Shown piece after piece: positions 1 to 8,601 of a DNA stretch of 49,484 nt. The stretch comes from Bacteroidia bacterium. Lineage in GTDB: Bacteria; Bacteroidota; Bacteroidia; M30B66. The notes beneath the pieces were generated by a model. The model did no database searches. It was not told the origin of the DNA and was given only the letters and a program-made list of their open reading frames with translations. The number at the start of each line of letters is the position of its first letter. Positions within the stretch are counted from its first letter, which is position 1. The DNA is taken from contig JAGYKL010000025.1 of assembly GCA_018401705.1 (NCBI GenBank), forward strand, positions 1 to 49,484, given 5' to 3'. The position numbers and the translations under genes are program-made.

Positions 1-799
1 GCTTTCCTCCGTAATCGCGCCAGCCGGTCTCATGCAGAAGAATTTTCTTCGCTTCCTCCTTATTGTAAGGAATGAAATTGAGGATGTTGTATAGCTTCTG
101 CCTTCTAAACCGGTTATACCAGATAAGTTTCCAAACAGAGTAATGCGGATAATTGCTTAACTTCTTCCGGCCATATTTTTTATGGACGTTCTTGATATAT
201 GTCCAGTCCATATGTCCTTGCGACCATGCCTGCGGCAGGATGGCTTCGGAAGAAAAATTCACTCCCCAAATAACCGGGACACCTTCTTTGTCGGCGATTG
301 ATCGCATAAGAGCTACAATAGCGTGATCGCTGGGGATTTCAGAATCGGGTGTTGATGCTTTAAGAAACGCCAACTGAAGGTCGAGAAAAGACTCCCAATC
401 AAGCACGTAAGTATGAAGCTCAATGCCAAGCTTTTGCAATAAATTGCGGATGTTTGAAACTGCCAACTCCGAGTTCCATCCATTATCGAGATGCACTGCG
501 AGGGGTCTTAAGCCAAGCTGCTTAACAAGATATGCCACATAAGAACTGTCAACACCGCCACTAACTCCAATAACACAATCGTAATCCTTGTTTTTACCTG
601 CTTTTTTGCACTCCCTCACCATCTTCTCCAGTAGCAGTTTCCCTTGCTTTTCGCTAGGAACAAATGCTTCTTTCCTTTGTGGGTAGGCCAAACAATGTGA
701 ACACACACCTTGCTTATTGAAAGAAATATCAGGATCGCTTGAATCCATCACACAATTGACACAGTGTTGAAATTCAGAGGTCTCTTTTTTGGGATTCAT
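1..799 (-). CDS. N-acetyl sugar amidotransferase, 3' end cut by window edge
   Basis: The reading frame starts at the ATG at 799-797 and runs off the left edge without a stop (about 266 codons seen). The N-terminus has two Cys pairs, CVNC (C13, C16) and CSHC (C33, C36), spaced like the zinc-binding motif of this family. It is followed by a PP-loop ATP-pyrophosphatase signature (SGGVDSSY), then HLDNGWNSE and WGVNFSSE segments. This matches the WbpG/PseA-type N-acetyl sugar amidotransferases, which activate a sugar carbonyl with ATP and add ammonia to make acetamidino sugars for O-antigen or flagellar-type glycans. The exact sugar cannot be told. It probably belongs to a surface polysaccharide cluster continuing to the left. 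Confidence 0.85.
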   Translation of the reverse strand, partial: MNPKKETSEFQHCVNCVMDSSDPDISFNKQGVCSHCLAYPQRKEAFVPSEKQGKLLLEKMVRECKKAGKNKDYDCVIGVSGGVDSSYVAYLVKQLGLRPLAVHLDNGWNSELAVSNIRNLLQKLGIELHTYVLDWESFLDLQLAFLKASTPDSEIPSDHAIVALMRSIADKEGVPVIWGVNFSSEAILPQAWSQGHMDWTYIKNVHKKYGRKKLSNYPHYSVWKLIWYNRFRRQKLYNILNFIPYNKEEAKKILLHETGWRDYGGK

Positions 800-852
800 C
801 AATAAAACAAGGCATTTGATACAAGTATCATTTCTAAAAACAGGTCAGATGG

Positions 853-860
853 CAAATATA
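853..860 (-). promoter_or_regulatory. candidate -7 box for the amidotransferase
   Basis: Read on the minus strand the bases are TATATTTG, a full match to the Bacteroidota -7 consensus TAnnTTTG, 53 nt upstream of the ATG at 799. No TTG lies at the usual spacing of about 19 upstream, so only half of the promoter is supported. Confidence 0.35.
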
Positions 861-1013
861 GTCCGAATAAATAATCTTAAAATGGACCAAAGCAACAAAT
901 TGAATACTTGATGTGCTTTTACCTTCGACCTGTATGCTTCTGCTTTAGCATAAACAATGAAAAGAAAATCGACAAGAAGTCATTCTGTTTTATTTTAATC
1001 AAAATCTTATTCT

Positions 1014-4000
1014 TTAGGGATTATTAGCTAAGGATTTTCCCATCGGCTTTTCATAAATAATATCACCTGAAAGGTATTTCCAAACTACATCCTTCCCTTT
1101 TTGAGCAAAAAGCAATTGGTGTTCTTTAATTTCAAGCTCATTATAAATTGGATTAAGAAGTATAAATCCTCGGGCATCACACAAGCCATAAGCAGCCCCT
1201 GTTTTAGCAACATAAGCTTCATTTTCCATTTTTTTAAGATCATAATATATGGGGTTTATGATCCATTCTCCGCTATTATCAATGCAGCCCCAACCAGATT
1301 GAGTCATAACCCAGGCTCTTTCATTCTCAAAAGGAAATGCCTTTAAATAATCTTTTGCAAACATGTTTTCTCCTTTGTTATTGAGATAGCAATACATACG
1401 CTTTGATTTATTATAGCTGAGAATAAATCCGTTTGAATAATCCCCGATAAGTCTGTTTTTAGTTGAAAAAGCAATCTCACCAGCCAAATCAACCAGACAA
1501 GCCGACCCATTTGTTTCGCCTGTAGAATAACTATTGTGCATTGGTTTTATCGTCCTGAATACATATTCACCTAATAGATTTAGACTTGTATCGGCAAGAT
1601 GCCAGCCTTTTTTGCTTCTCAATGCAAAAGTTCCTTCAGAAGTTTTGCTGAAATGGCTGTACCGCTTAAGCTTTCTTTCTTTGGTATCACCATTTTTCAA
1701 ATAAACCCTTTTCCCTTTTTGCAATGCAAAAAGATCATCGCCCAAATACTTAATGCTGTTGTATTTGGTTTTAGTAAGAGCTTTTCCTGACTCTGAGTTG
1801 AGCCCCCATTTTGAACCTTCTTTTACAAGCACATATTCACAATCCATTAATGGCTTGATTCTCACATAGCTATTTTCATGCAGGGCATTCCCATCTTGGT
1901 CAGTAATAAACCATCTACGACCATCAGAAGCCATAAAACCATCCCCCGACAGGGGTTTCATATTCTTCCAGGGCAATGCTTTGCTAGTTTCACCTTTATT
2001 ATCTAAAAAGCGCCATTTTCCACGTTCTCTTACTAGAGCTTTTCCTTCTTTAAAATCATATGCCTTGGAATATACTTTTGAATTTAATAATGCCCCGTTT
2101 TCACGATAGTATTTCCAGCCAGAGTTTGCATAAACCGCAATAATACCTTCACTCATTTTTCCCATTTTCCAAGCTTCTAAAAACATATTTACTTTTTGTT
2201 CGTTAGCCGTAAAACCAAGTGAAGACGGCTGTCTTAAGAAAATATACTTTCCATCGTAAGCCCAAATATCATTCTGCTTTTCTACAGAAATTATTTCTTC
2301 GTTTTTATCTATCAGAAATAATGAGGTATCTGCCCTAGTAAGGAAGTAGAGCGTATCTCCCTGCTTTGTCGATCTGCGTATTTTTACATATTCAAAAGGC
2401 AAAACCACTGTCTCGCGATTATCAATTAAACCATATAATTTGCTGCGGTAGTTGCGTGCTATGGCAAGTTGATTATTGAAGGGCTCGGCTTCAGAATAAA
2501 ACTGTCTTGAATTGACTATATCGGGGAATAGGTAAACCCATTTTTGATCATTAAAAGTAAGCCGGTTGTTACTTTGTGGATTCCACGCTTTGGATTTGTT
2601 GAATTCGGGATTGCTAATTCTTTGAATCATCTCGAATTTGCTGTAAATCATTTCCGTGAGATTATCGGTTGATATAGGTTTTGAACCTGAAGCAAGAGCT
2701 CTAACAGGATGCTTGTCTGATTTATCAACCCATGCATAACTAGGCATTACATCCTTTGATTGTGGCAAAACTCGTTTGAATAGAAACTCCTCTGTAATAC
2801 CAAAAAACAAAGGGTTTTCTGTTGAGCCTGTTATAAAAACATCTAGATAGCGAGGCTCTACAAGTAGTTTTCCGTTTTCTTTATCAACCAGACCGGCCCT
2901 TGCACCAGTTTTGTAATATGAGTGAGCAAACTTAATTGTGTGTTCGGCTGTTTTTAGATAAACATAGGTACAATTGTAAGTTCTGTCGTTTATCACATAA
3001 TCATATACAGGAGCAATTAGAATATTTCCGTTAGCATGCTTTAAGCCCCATTTCTTTGATTTTTCATCTTTAAACCAAAGTGAAGTCGGTTCAGATGAGT
3101 CATTATTAAGTCGTTCAAGTTTTGATTCAAAAGTCTGGAATCTGTAATTGTTAACCTGAAGTCTTACCACATTGTCGAAACTCTTTTTTGAAACTACATA
3201 ACCTCGGTCGTCTACCATAAATGAAATCATAGTTGAGCCGTCAAAAAATTTTACTTTATTACCCAAAACTTCCGGTTCATGCATGTTCACAAAGCGGGTA
3301 TTTCCTTCAGAGTCAAGGAGAATCCAATCATCTTTTCTTTCAAGAACCCAGGCAGGGGCAGAAAGCGATAATATGCTGATAAATGAATCCTGTGATAAAG
3401 GTTTTCCTAGAGATGTAAAGAGCTTCCAGGCTCCATTTTCTTGTGCAAGATAGGTTCTATGTTCTTTATTTATAGAGGAATACCGGGGCATTAAGATAAA
3501 ACCTCTATCGGCATCAAAAACGCCTTTTCCACTATCGCTTTCTAAAATGGCTATTTCATCGATCAGTTCTGTTTGATGAAATGCCTTAGGAATAAACATC
3601 CCGCTTTTGCGGTTGAAAATAAATGAGCCCCTTTCATCTTCCAGTACCAAAAAACTTTGGTTACTATCAAGAAGAATATCCCATGAGCATTGAATTAGCC
3701 AGTGTTTATTTCGTGTGTTATAAAAACCTGATTTTGCCGCTTCGCCTAAGCTTAGCTGGAGCAAACCATTGGTATTTCTGCCTACGGTATTATAAATAGG
3801 CTCAACTAAGATGTTGCCATTGAAATCAATAAAGCCGGTTTTATTGCATACATTAACTTCAAAGCCTTCCATTCCGTGAAATGAAATCTCATCAAAGATA
3901 GCAGGCGTGATGATTCCTTTGCTGAGATGAGCTAGTCCGCAACTATCGCCGAGGAAATAACTGAAATAACCATTTTCGAGCAATTTGATATCGGTAAAAG

Positions 4001-4367
4001 CGTGGGGCAGAATTTCCTCTCCCGATTCATTGATGAGGTATTTTCCACAGCTTGATCGTATAATAAGAATGCTATCATTAAAGCTTTCAGGGATACCTGC
4101 CAAGGGCAAAGGCAACTTTTGTCCCTTTCGGGTGATGAAATGCCATTCGCCGTTTTGCTTCACTTTTCCATATCGTGCGAGGCCCCAATAAAGCACTGAT
4201 TCATATTGGCAAGGGATTACGGTATTACCTTGAGTATTAATAAACCCCCATTTCCCGTTTTCGTGAAAAGGCAATAATGTATCGAGCGATTGAGAAAATA
4301 AAGATGCAGCTAATCCGGCTATTAAACTTAAACAAGCAATAACGCGTAATTCAAATAAGCATCTCAT
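1014..4367 (-). CDS. large secreted WG-repeat protein
   Basis: A 1117-residue protein with an N-terminal hydrophobic signal peptide ending near residues 23-26 (ASLFSQ). The rest is made of degenerate WG repeats (PF14903 type): units of about 35-50 residues with a W-G-hydrophobic core, a short turn such as NTQGN or DARGF, and a following P-x-Y, for example KWGFINTQGNTVIPCQYE near residues 39-56 and GLCDARGFILLNPIYNEL near the C-terminus. WG repeats are presumed to fold as beta-rich repeat arrays; no enzymatic function is established. No T9SS sorting domain is visible at the C-terminus. It starts 2 nt after the upstream lipoprotein gene stops, so the two are probably co-transcribed. A CCCC-GACA-GGGG palindrome lies inside it at 1944-1955. 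Confidence 0.85.
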   Translation of the reverse strand: MRCLFELRVIACLSLIAGLAASLFSQSLDTLLPFHENGKWGFINTQGNTVIPCQYESVLYWGLARYGKVKQNGEWHFITRKGQKLPLPLAGIPESFNDSILIIRSSCGKYLINESGEEILPHAFTDIKLLENGYFSYFLGDSCGLAHLSKGIITPAIFDEISFHGMEGFEVNVCNKTGFIDFNGNILVEPIYNTVGRNTNGLLQLSLGEAAKSGFYNTRNKHWLIQCSWDILLDSNQSFLVLEDERGSFIFNRKSGMFIPKAFHQTELIDEIAILESDSGKGVFDADRGFILMPRYSSINKEHRTYLAQENGAWKLFTSLGKPLSQDSFISILSLSAPAWVLERKDDWILLDSEGNTRFVNMHEPEVLGNKVKFFDGSTMISFMVDDRGYVVSKKSFDNVVRLQVNNYRFQTFESKLERLNNDSSEPTSLWFKDEKSKKWGLKHANGNILIAPVYDYVINDRTYNCTYVYLKTAEHTIKFAHSYYKTGARAGLVDKENGKLLVEPRYLDVFITGSTENPLFFGITEEFLFKRVLPQSKDVMPSYAWVDKSDKHPVRALASGSKPISTDNLTEMIYSKFEMIQRISNPEFNKSKAWNPQSNNRLTFNDQKWVYLFPDIVNSRQFYSEAEPFNNQLAIARNYRSKLYGLIDNRETVVLPFEYVKIRRSTKQGDTLYFLTRADTSLFLIDKNEEIISVEKQNDIWAYDGKYIFLRQPSSLGFTANEQKVNMFLEAWKMGKMSEGIIAVYANSGWKYYRENGALLNSKVYSKAYDFKEGKALVRERGKWRFLDNKGETSKALPWKNMKPLSGDGFMASDGRRWFITDQDGNALHENSYVRIKPLMDCEYVLVKEGSKWGLNSESGKALTKTKYNSIKYLGDDLFALQKGKRVYLKNGDTKERKLKRYSHFSKTSEGTFALRSKKGWHLADTSLNLLGEYVFRTIKPMHNSYSTGETNGSACLVDLAGEIAFSTKNRLIGDYSNGFILSYNKSKRMYCYLNNKGENMFAKDYLKAFPFENERAWVMTQSGWGCIDNSGEWIINPIYYDLKKMENEAYVAKTGAAYGLCDARGFILLNPIYNELEIKEHQLLFAQKGKDVVWKYLSGDIIYEKPMGKSLANNP
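1944..1955. repeat. micro-palindrome CCCC-GACA-GGGG inside the WG gene
   Basis: One of at least five CCCC-N4/5-GGGG hairpins in this window. Here it encodes the PLSG part of PLSGDG in a turn of a WG repeat and keeps the frame open. Confidence 0.5.
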
Positions 4368-4369
4368 AA

Positions 4370-5716
4370 CTAAATTTCTTGAAGTAAATCGGATAAGTCA
4401 TCCGCTGTATTTACAGCGAAGCCCACTGGCTGAAGTTCAATGCTTCTCCTATTACTGTTTGATTTTGCCTGCGCTATAAAATCGAGTAATTGCTTATTTG
4501 AGACATAGGCCATTTGCCCTTCACCTAGAACAAATAATAGACGATTGATTCGTTTGGCATCGATTCTGAATTTATTGCTGTATTGACTAACTGCTGAGTT
4601 GTCGTTGCTTATTAAATAATAGGGCGGCAATTGACTAAGGAGTTTGCCATCTAGCATAAACTCAGGTTCCAATGTTAAAGGTTCTTGATATTTTATAACC
4701 CGATCGCAATTGAAGACTCCAAAACCGTTGATTTCTATGTTGCGTTGGAAACTGGCAATGCTTTGATATCTTTTGTTAGCATTAGCTAATAATTCTGCTC
4801 TTGCAGCTTCTTCAAGCTTTCGGGCTTCAGCAATTTTCTTCTCCAATTTATCCCGCTCCTTTTTGCTAATAACAGGCTGAACTTTTACTTCTTTTACTTG
4901 ATCCTGACCGGATAGCCTTAATTTAAAATCTTTCAGACCGTCGCCTGTGCTTATCAAAGTGGTTTGTTCCCAAACGACATTACTTATTTCGCTTACATTT
5001 TCAGAAGATTCTACCTGCCAAGCTAATCCATAGAAATCCTTCAACTGGGGATATTTCCGGTAGTCAACATCAATGTCTAGTAAAACTGCACCTGCCTCCA
5101 TCATTTCAGGAATTTCAATTTTAGAAGGAGTATTTGCCATTTTTTGAATAGAATCCTTAAGGTTCTTTTTAACACGGTTATCAATAGCTTTGGTAGCGCC
5201 AACTTTTATCCAATTGGCAGTAACCGTATCTAGTTGAAAGAAGTCATAGCTAAAGTCGTCGGTACGAGATGCAAGTTCAAGGTTTAAAGATTTGCCTTCG
5301 GCTACTTCAATTTGTTTTCCATTACAAGTGCCTTCAATATTGAACATTCCAGCACTTTCGAATGATTCATTTACCCCATTCTCTTCGTAGTGCATAGTTA
5401 TTCCGCTTAAAAATATGTCACTAGCCGAGTGAAACTCCTGCATTTTTATATGCACAGGCTCGGTAAGAGCATTTCCCTCTTTGTCGACAAAAGCATTTTC
5501 AGGAATACTTAACACTGTTCCGGTTTCCAAATAAAACTCGCCTCCTTTCCGAGGATCTACATTCAACATCGTTACTTGTTTTTCGATATGAGTCAAAGGG
5601 CGCTCAATAGCTTTTTGCTGTCGAGCAAAGCTCTGCTTAAGTTGTTTACGAGTGTCGCAGCCACTTGCAAATACAAGGGCAGATACAAAAATTGCACTTA
5701 CGAATGTGGTTTTCAT
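4370..5716 (-). CDS. Bacteroidota lipoprotein with ZU5-like N-terminal region
   Basis: A 448-residue protein with a lipoprotein signal (hydrophobic segment ending VFASGC, so Cys20 would be lipidated). Residues about 60-160 contain a TGTVLSIPENAF stretch followed by PVHIKMQEF and a MFNIEGTCNG region, resembling ZU5-like beta domains seen in many uncharacterised Bacteroidota lipoproteins; that assignment is tentative. Residues about 285-315 form a charged Lys/Glu/Ala-rich helix, likely a coiled coil. It is the first gene of a two-gene operon with the WG-repeat protein (2-nt gap), suggesting the pair act together at the cell envelope. No enzymatic residues recognised. Confidence 0.7.
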   Translation of the reverse strand: MKTTFVSAIFVSALVFASGCDTRKQLKQSFARQQKAIERPLTHIEKQVTMLNVDPRKGGEFYLETGTVLSIPENAFVDKEGNALTEPVHIKMQEFHSASDIFLSGITMHYEENGVNESFESAGMFNIEGTCNGKQIEVAEGKSLNLELASRTDDFSYDFFQLDTVTANWIKVGATKAIDNRVKKNLKDSIQKMANTPSKIEIPEMMEAGAVLLDIDVDYRKYPQLKDFYGLAWQVESSENVSEISNVVWEQTTLISTGDGLKDFKLRLSGQDQVKEVKVQPVISKKERDKLEKKIAEARKLEEAARAELLANANKRYQSIASFQRNIEINGFGVFNCDRVIKYQEPLTLEPEFMLDGKLLSQLPPYYLISNDNSAVSQYSNKFRIDAKRINRLLFVLGEGQMAYVSNKQLLDFIAQAKSNSNRRSIELQPVGFAVNTADDLSDLLQEI

Positions 5717-6213
5717 GCTTACAGAGATTAAGTGTGAAAGGAAAAGTTCTACATCGTGATGTGATTTTTATGGTAGTAAACCTTCAGTTAAAGGCAAAGC
5801 AATGGCTGTCCGAGAAGGCGGATAATTTTCGATTTTCAATAATTTAATTGTGTGAGTGAAGGATGTTCTAGATAATAACTACAAAACATCAAACATTGGT
5901 ATGCAAGTAGTTAAATTTTCTTAAAAGGCTTTGAAACCCCTTGATTAATTGAGTTTTTAGAATTACTTGTTGTTCTGTTTTTATCAAAAGCAAGTCGTCA
6001 AAATAGCTGGTTGGTATTACAATCTCATCTTTTTTGGATTAAAATCGGCAACATTTTCTTTTGTTTTAGGCCGTAGATTGGGATTTGAGCAAAAAATGGT
6101 GTTAGACTAAGATTTTTTCAATCAGAATATGAATAAAATAACAAGTCTTTATTATGGTTTTGAGTATTTAAATTCTCATATTAATTGTAAAATCTATTTT
6201 ACCCCATTTTTAC
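5717..6213. other. AT-rich intergenic region, no gene seen
   Basis: About 500 bases between the divergent lipoprotein gene and the outer-membrane protein gene. I find no convincing open frame, no tRNA-like fold and no clear terminator. It presumably holds the two divergent promoters; only the plus-strand -7 box at 6214 stands out. Confidence 0.5.
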
Positions 6214-6221
6214 TACTTTTG
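6214..6221 (+). promoter_or_regulatory. candidate -7 box for the 6239 gene
   Basis: TACTTTTG matches TAnnTTTG and lies 17 nt before the ATG at 6239, which would give a very short leader as is common in this phylum. No TTG at the ideal -33 spacing. Confidence 0.35.
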
Positions 6222-6238
6222 AATGATTGCTTAAATTG

Positions 6239-6856
6239 ATGCTCCGCAGCCTGCTCGCTTGTATTTTAATTCTTTGCTCTTTGCAGACATTTGCTCAGCG
6301 AAGGCCTAAAACTCGATATATTATTGATGCGGGTTTTGGCACTAGCAATGCGGTTGAGCCTTATACTTTGGGGTATAGGTCGCCAACCTTTGGCATTTTT
6401 CACGCAGAACTTGGTGCTAGAATTCTCATGAATGATTTGTTCGGGTACCGAATCATTGCAGGATATGATAAAATAGAAAATGCCAAAGACGGCAAAAGCC
6501 TGCCATTTAACACTACATATTATAGAGGTTCTGCAGAAGCCATTATTGATCTTGGGGAGATCTTGAAGTTCGATCAGTTTACTACTTTCTTTGGACTATT
6601 TCTTCATGGTGGAGCCGGTTACTCTAGATTATCAGGCTCTGGTAAATCAGCCGGGATGGCTCATTTTATCAATGGACTTACAGTGAATCTGGTTTTGACC
6701 AAAAGGATGACACTTAATTATGACATAACCAGAGTAAATCATGTATATCAACAAATCACATTTGACATGCAAAGTGCACATAGTGAGCTTGGTTTTGATG
6801 GATTGGTGTTCAACATGTCGCTCGGCCTTTCGATTGAGTTAGGCAAAATGAGATAA
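6239..6856 (+). CDS. predicted outer-membrane beta-barrel protein
   Basis: The open frame extends to a TTG at 6227, but the ATG at 6239 gives a clean signal peptide (MLRSLLACILILCSLQTFAQ) and is preferred. The mature part, about 185 residues, alternates polar and hydrophobic residues with aromatic girdle residues and Gly-rich turns (GLFLHGGAGYSRLSGSG) and ends with LSLGLSIELGKMR, typical of small outer-membrane barrels in Bacteroidota. No specific family recognised. It faces the DUF6150-like gene with a 1-nt gap. Confidence 0.6.
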   Translation: MLRSLLACILILCSLQTFAQRRPKTRYIIDAGFGTSNAVEPYTLGYRSPTFGIFHAELGARILMNDLFGYRIIAGYDKIENAKDGKSLPFNTTYYRGSAEAIIDLGEILKFDQFTTFFGLFLHGGAGYSRLSGSGKSAGMAHFINGLTVNLVLTKRMTLNYDITRVNHVYQQITFDMQSAHSELGFDGLVFNMSLGLSIELGKMR

Positions 6857-6857
6857 G

Positions 6858-7196
6858 TTAATACATGAGGTATTTCTTATCCTCATTCTTCCAGCCAGCC
6901 TCACTTTTATTATTTACAAAGTAGATTATTAAATCAGCTCTGTTGGGGTATTTAACAAAGTAAACCTTCTTTATTGCTTTGTCTTTGCTTTCAGAAAAAA
7001 ACCATAAACCGTTGTTTTCCCCAGCAGAATCTTCTCTGTCAACCCTATAAACAAGTAGGTCAGCATTCTCTGCACTCTTTGTTACAAAAATCTTCAAATC
7101 TGCATGGCTGTAGTATTCTGTTTCAAAAATCTTCTGTGCTTGCAGATTTGAGCTAAATAAAAGCGTGAAAAAACAAATAATACCAACTCTCATCAT
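6858..7196 (-). CDS. secreted DUF6150-like protein (diverged copy)
   Basis: The open frame extends upstream to 7313, but the ATG codons at 7196 and 7193 give a signal peptide (MMRVGIICFFTLLFSSNLQA) and a length of 111-112 residues, matching the 111-residue paralogue at 8203-8538. The mature protein aligns with that paralogue along its whole length (KIFETEYYSHADLKIFV; GENNGLWFF; KKVYFVKYPNRADLIIYFV; AGWKNEDKKYLMY). The repeating xxxA[D/G] positions are kept, but the YES triplets seen in the other copy have diverged. I recall this architecture as DUF6150; the function is unknown and it is presumably periplasmic or exported. Confidence 0.65.
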   Translation of the reverse strand: MMRVGIICFFTLLFSSNLQAQKIFETEYYSHADLKIFVTKSAENADLLVYRVDREDSAGENNGLWFFSESKDKAIKKVYFVKYPNRADLIIYFVNNKSEAGWKNEDKKYLMY

Positions 7197-7353
7197 CTTC
7201 TTGAATTTGTTTTGAATATAACGAAAAACGGGCAGATATAAGCAAGCTTTTAGGTTTAATACTGGAAGCTGTTTCTTTGATTTTTTTTCAGCCTGAACGA
7301 CTTTCGCAATCAATATTGAATACCATTTTGCTTCAATCTATGTTTAAACAATT

Positions 7354-7893
7354 TTACTTACGCTTAATTGTATGCTTCAGTTTGAGCAGCGCAAAATTGA
7401 ATTCGAAGGTAGTTTCGGTATCCTTTGTTTGAAGTTCATCTCCAAACAAATCATTCATCAAATTACAGGTTTGATTCATAAGGCTTTTCTTTTTCTGAGC
7501 ATCCTGCTCATTGCTTAGCTCTGAAATGGCTCCTGATAACAATCTTAAATTGGTGAATGTTTCCACGATTGCGATAGTTGTTGCTGTAGCCTTTGTGCTT
7601 TTGAGGATTGTTGCTAACATGTATAAACCCTTTTCAGTAAATGCTTTCGGTAAGAAGCGCAACTTTGAATGATTTGCGGTCAAAATTTTTGACCGCAAAT
7701 CATTCCATTCTTCTTCACTTAAAGAAAGAACATAGCCTTCAGGAAATTTCTCAGGATTGTTTCTAACAGCTTGATTCACGTGTTTGGTTTCAACGCCGTA
7801 TAGCGAAGCTACATCGAAGTCTAGTATTACGTTAATGCTGCGGACAGAGATAATCTTTTGTTCAACAACAGCATAATTTATTGGGATATTCAT
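7354..7893 (-). CDS. ORF6N domain DNA-binding protein
   Basis: A 179-residue protein whose first 90 residues match the ORF6N (KilA-N associated) domain: LDFDVASLYGVETKHVNQAV, then NNPEKFPEGYVLSLSEEEW and a LPKAFTEKGLYMLATIL segment. ORF6N proteins are widespread in phages, DNA viruses and bacterial accessory regions and are thought to bind DNA. The C-terminal 60 residues are helical and charged. It sits between the two DUF6150-like paralogues, which suggests the trio moved or duplicated together, but no integrase or other phage gene is nearby. Confidence 0.85.
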   Translation of the reverse strand: MNIPINYAVVEQKIISVRSINVILDFDVASLYGVETKHVNQAVRNNPEKFPEGYVLSLSEEEWNDLRSKILTANHSKLRFLPKAFTEKGLYMLATILKSTKATATTIAIVETFTNLRLLSGAISELSNEQDAQKKKSLMNQTCNLMNDLFGDELQTKDTETTFEFNFALLKLKHTIKRK

Positions 7894-8202
7894 TTTTAAA
7901 ATCTGTGGGACAACAGATAAATATGAATGGAATCCATCAGATATGAATCAGGATGTTGAAAAAATCCGCAGTTATTCAAAAAACGGTGGTGTAATTTCAC
8001 CAAAAGTATCGCCGGACTAATGATTTGACTTTTTTATGTAACTTAAAAGGAGGCGATAAAAAACAAGCAAATATTTACCCAGATGCCTCAGCAATTAAAT
8101 TATTTGTATTTCCCCTTCTGGGGAAGGGAACAGCAAATTTCATTTCGGATAGGAGTAAAATTCTGAATATCTATAAAACCCAATTCCATCAAAGGCAATA
8201 AG
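7894..8202. other. intergenic region with one micro-palindrome, no gene
   Basis: About 310 bases without a supported gene. It contains the TTCCCC-TTCT-GGGGAA palindrome at 8110-8125. I saw no recognisable remnant of a transposase or RNA gene. Confidence 0.45.
8110..8125. repeat. micro-palindrome TTCCCC-TTCT-GGGGAA
   Basis: Perfect 6-bp arms with a 4-nt loop in the intergenic region upstream of the ORF6N gene. Same type as the elements at 1944, 8991, 27444 and 27487. Confidence 0.5.
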
Positions 8203-8538
8203 TTAATACATCAAATGCTTCTTGGCATTATTTTTCCAGCCGGCACGGCTTTCATATTCAACGAAGAAAATTTTCAGGTCGGCACGACTCTCATAATCAA
8301 CAAAATAAATCTTCTTTTTTGCCTGACTTTCGTATTGCGTAAAGAACCATTTTCCATTATTTTCTCCAGCCTGTGACTCATAACTAAGTTTATACACCAG
8401 TAAATCGGCTTGCGATTCATATTTAACTACAAAAACCTTGACATCGGCGCGGCTTTCGTAGTCTACAGAAAACACCTTCTGGGAGTGAGCAACAAGCGAG
8501 CTTATAATAAATATTAGTAGAAGGAATAAGTTTTTCAT
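8203..8538 (-). CDS. secreted YESxA-repeat protein (DUF6150-like)
   Basis: A 111-residue protein with a signal peptide (cleavage after VAHS). The mature 92 residues contain six near-identical YES[R/Q]A motifs at about 13-17 residue spacing (VDYESRADVKVFV, VKYESQADLLVYK, LSYESQAGENNGK, TQYESQAKKKIYF, VDYESRADLKIFF, VEYESRAGWKNN). The pattern suggests short beta-strand pairs joined by YES turns. The paralogue at 6858-7196 has the same layout with diverged turns. No function is known; an exported structural or binding role is only inference. Confidence 0.65.
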   Translation of the reverse strand: MKNLFLLLIFIISSLVAHSQKVFSVDYESRADVKVFVVKYESQADLLVYKLSYESQAGENNGKWFFTQYESQAKKKIYFVDYESRADLKIFFVEYESRAGWKNNAKKHLMY

Positions 8539-8601
8539 AAATGAATTGTTTCAGTTCAGTTTGACTGATTTGACGAAAAGAACTAAATTATAAAATCACA
8601 G

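Noticed and set aside
7354-7893. Prophage around the ORF6N gene
   Set aside because: No integrase, structural or lysis genes flank it; ORF6N genes are also common outside prophages.
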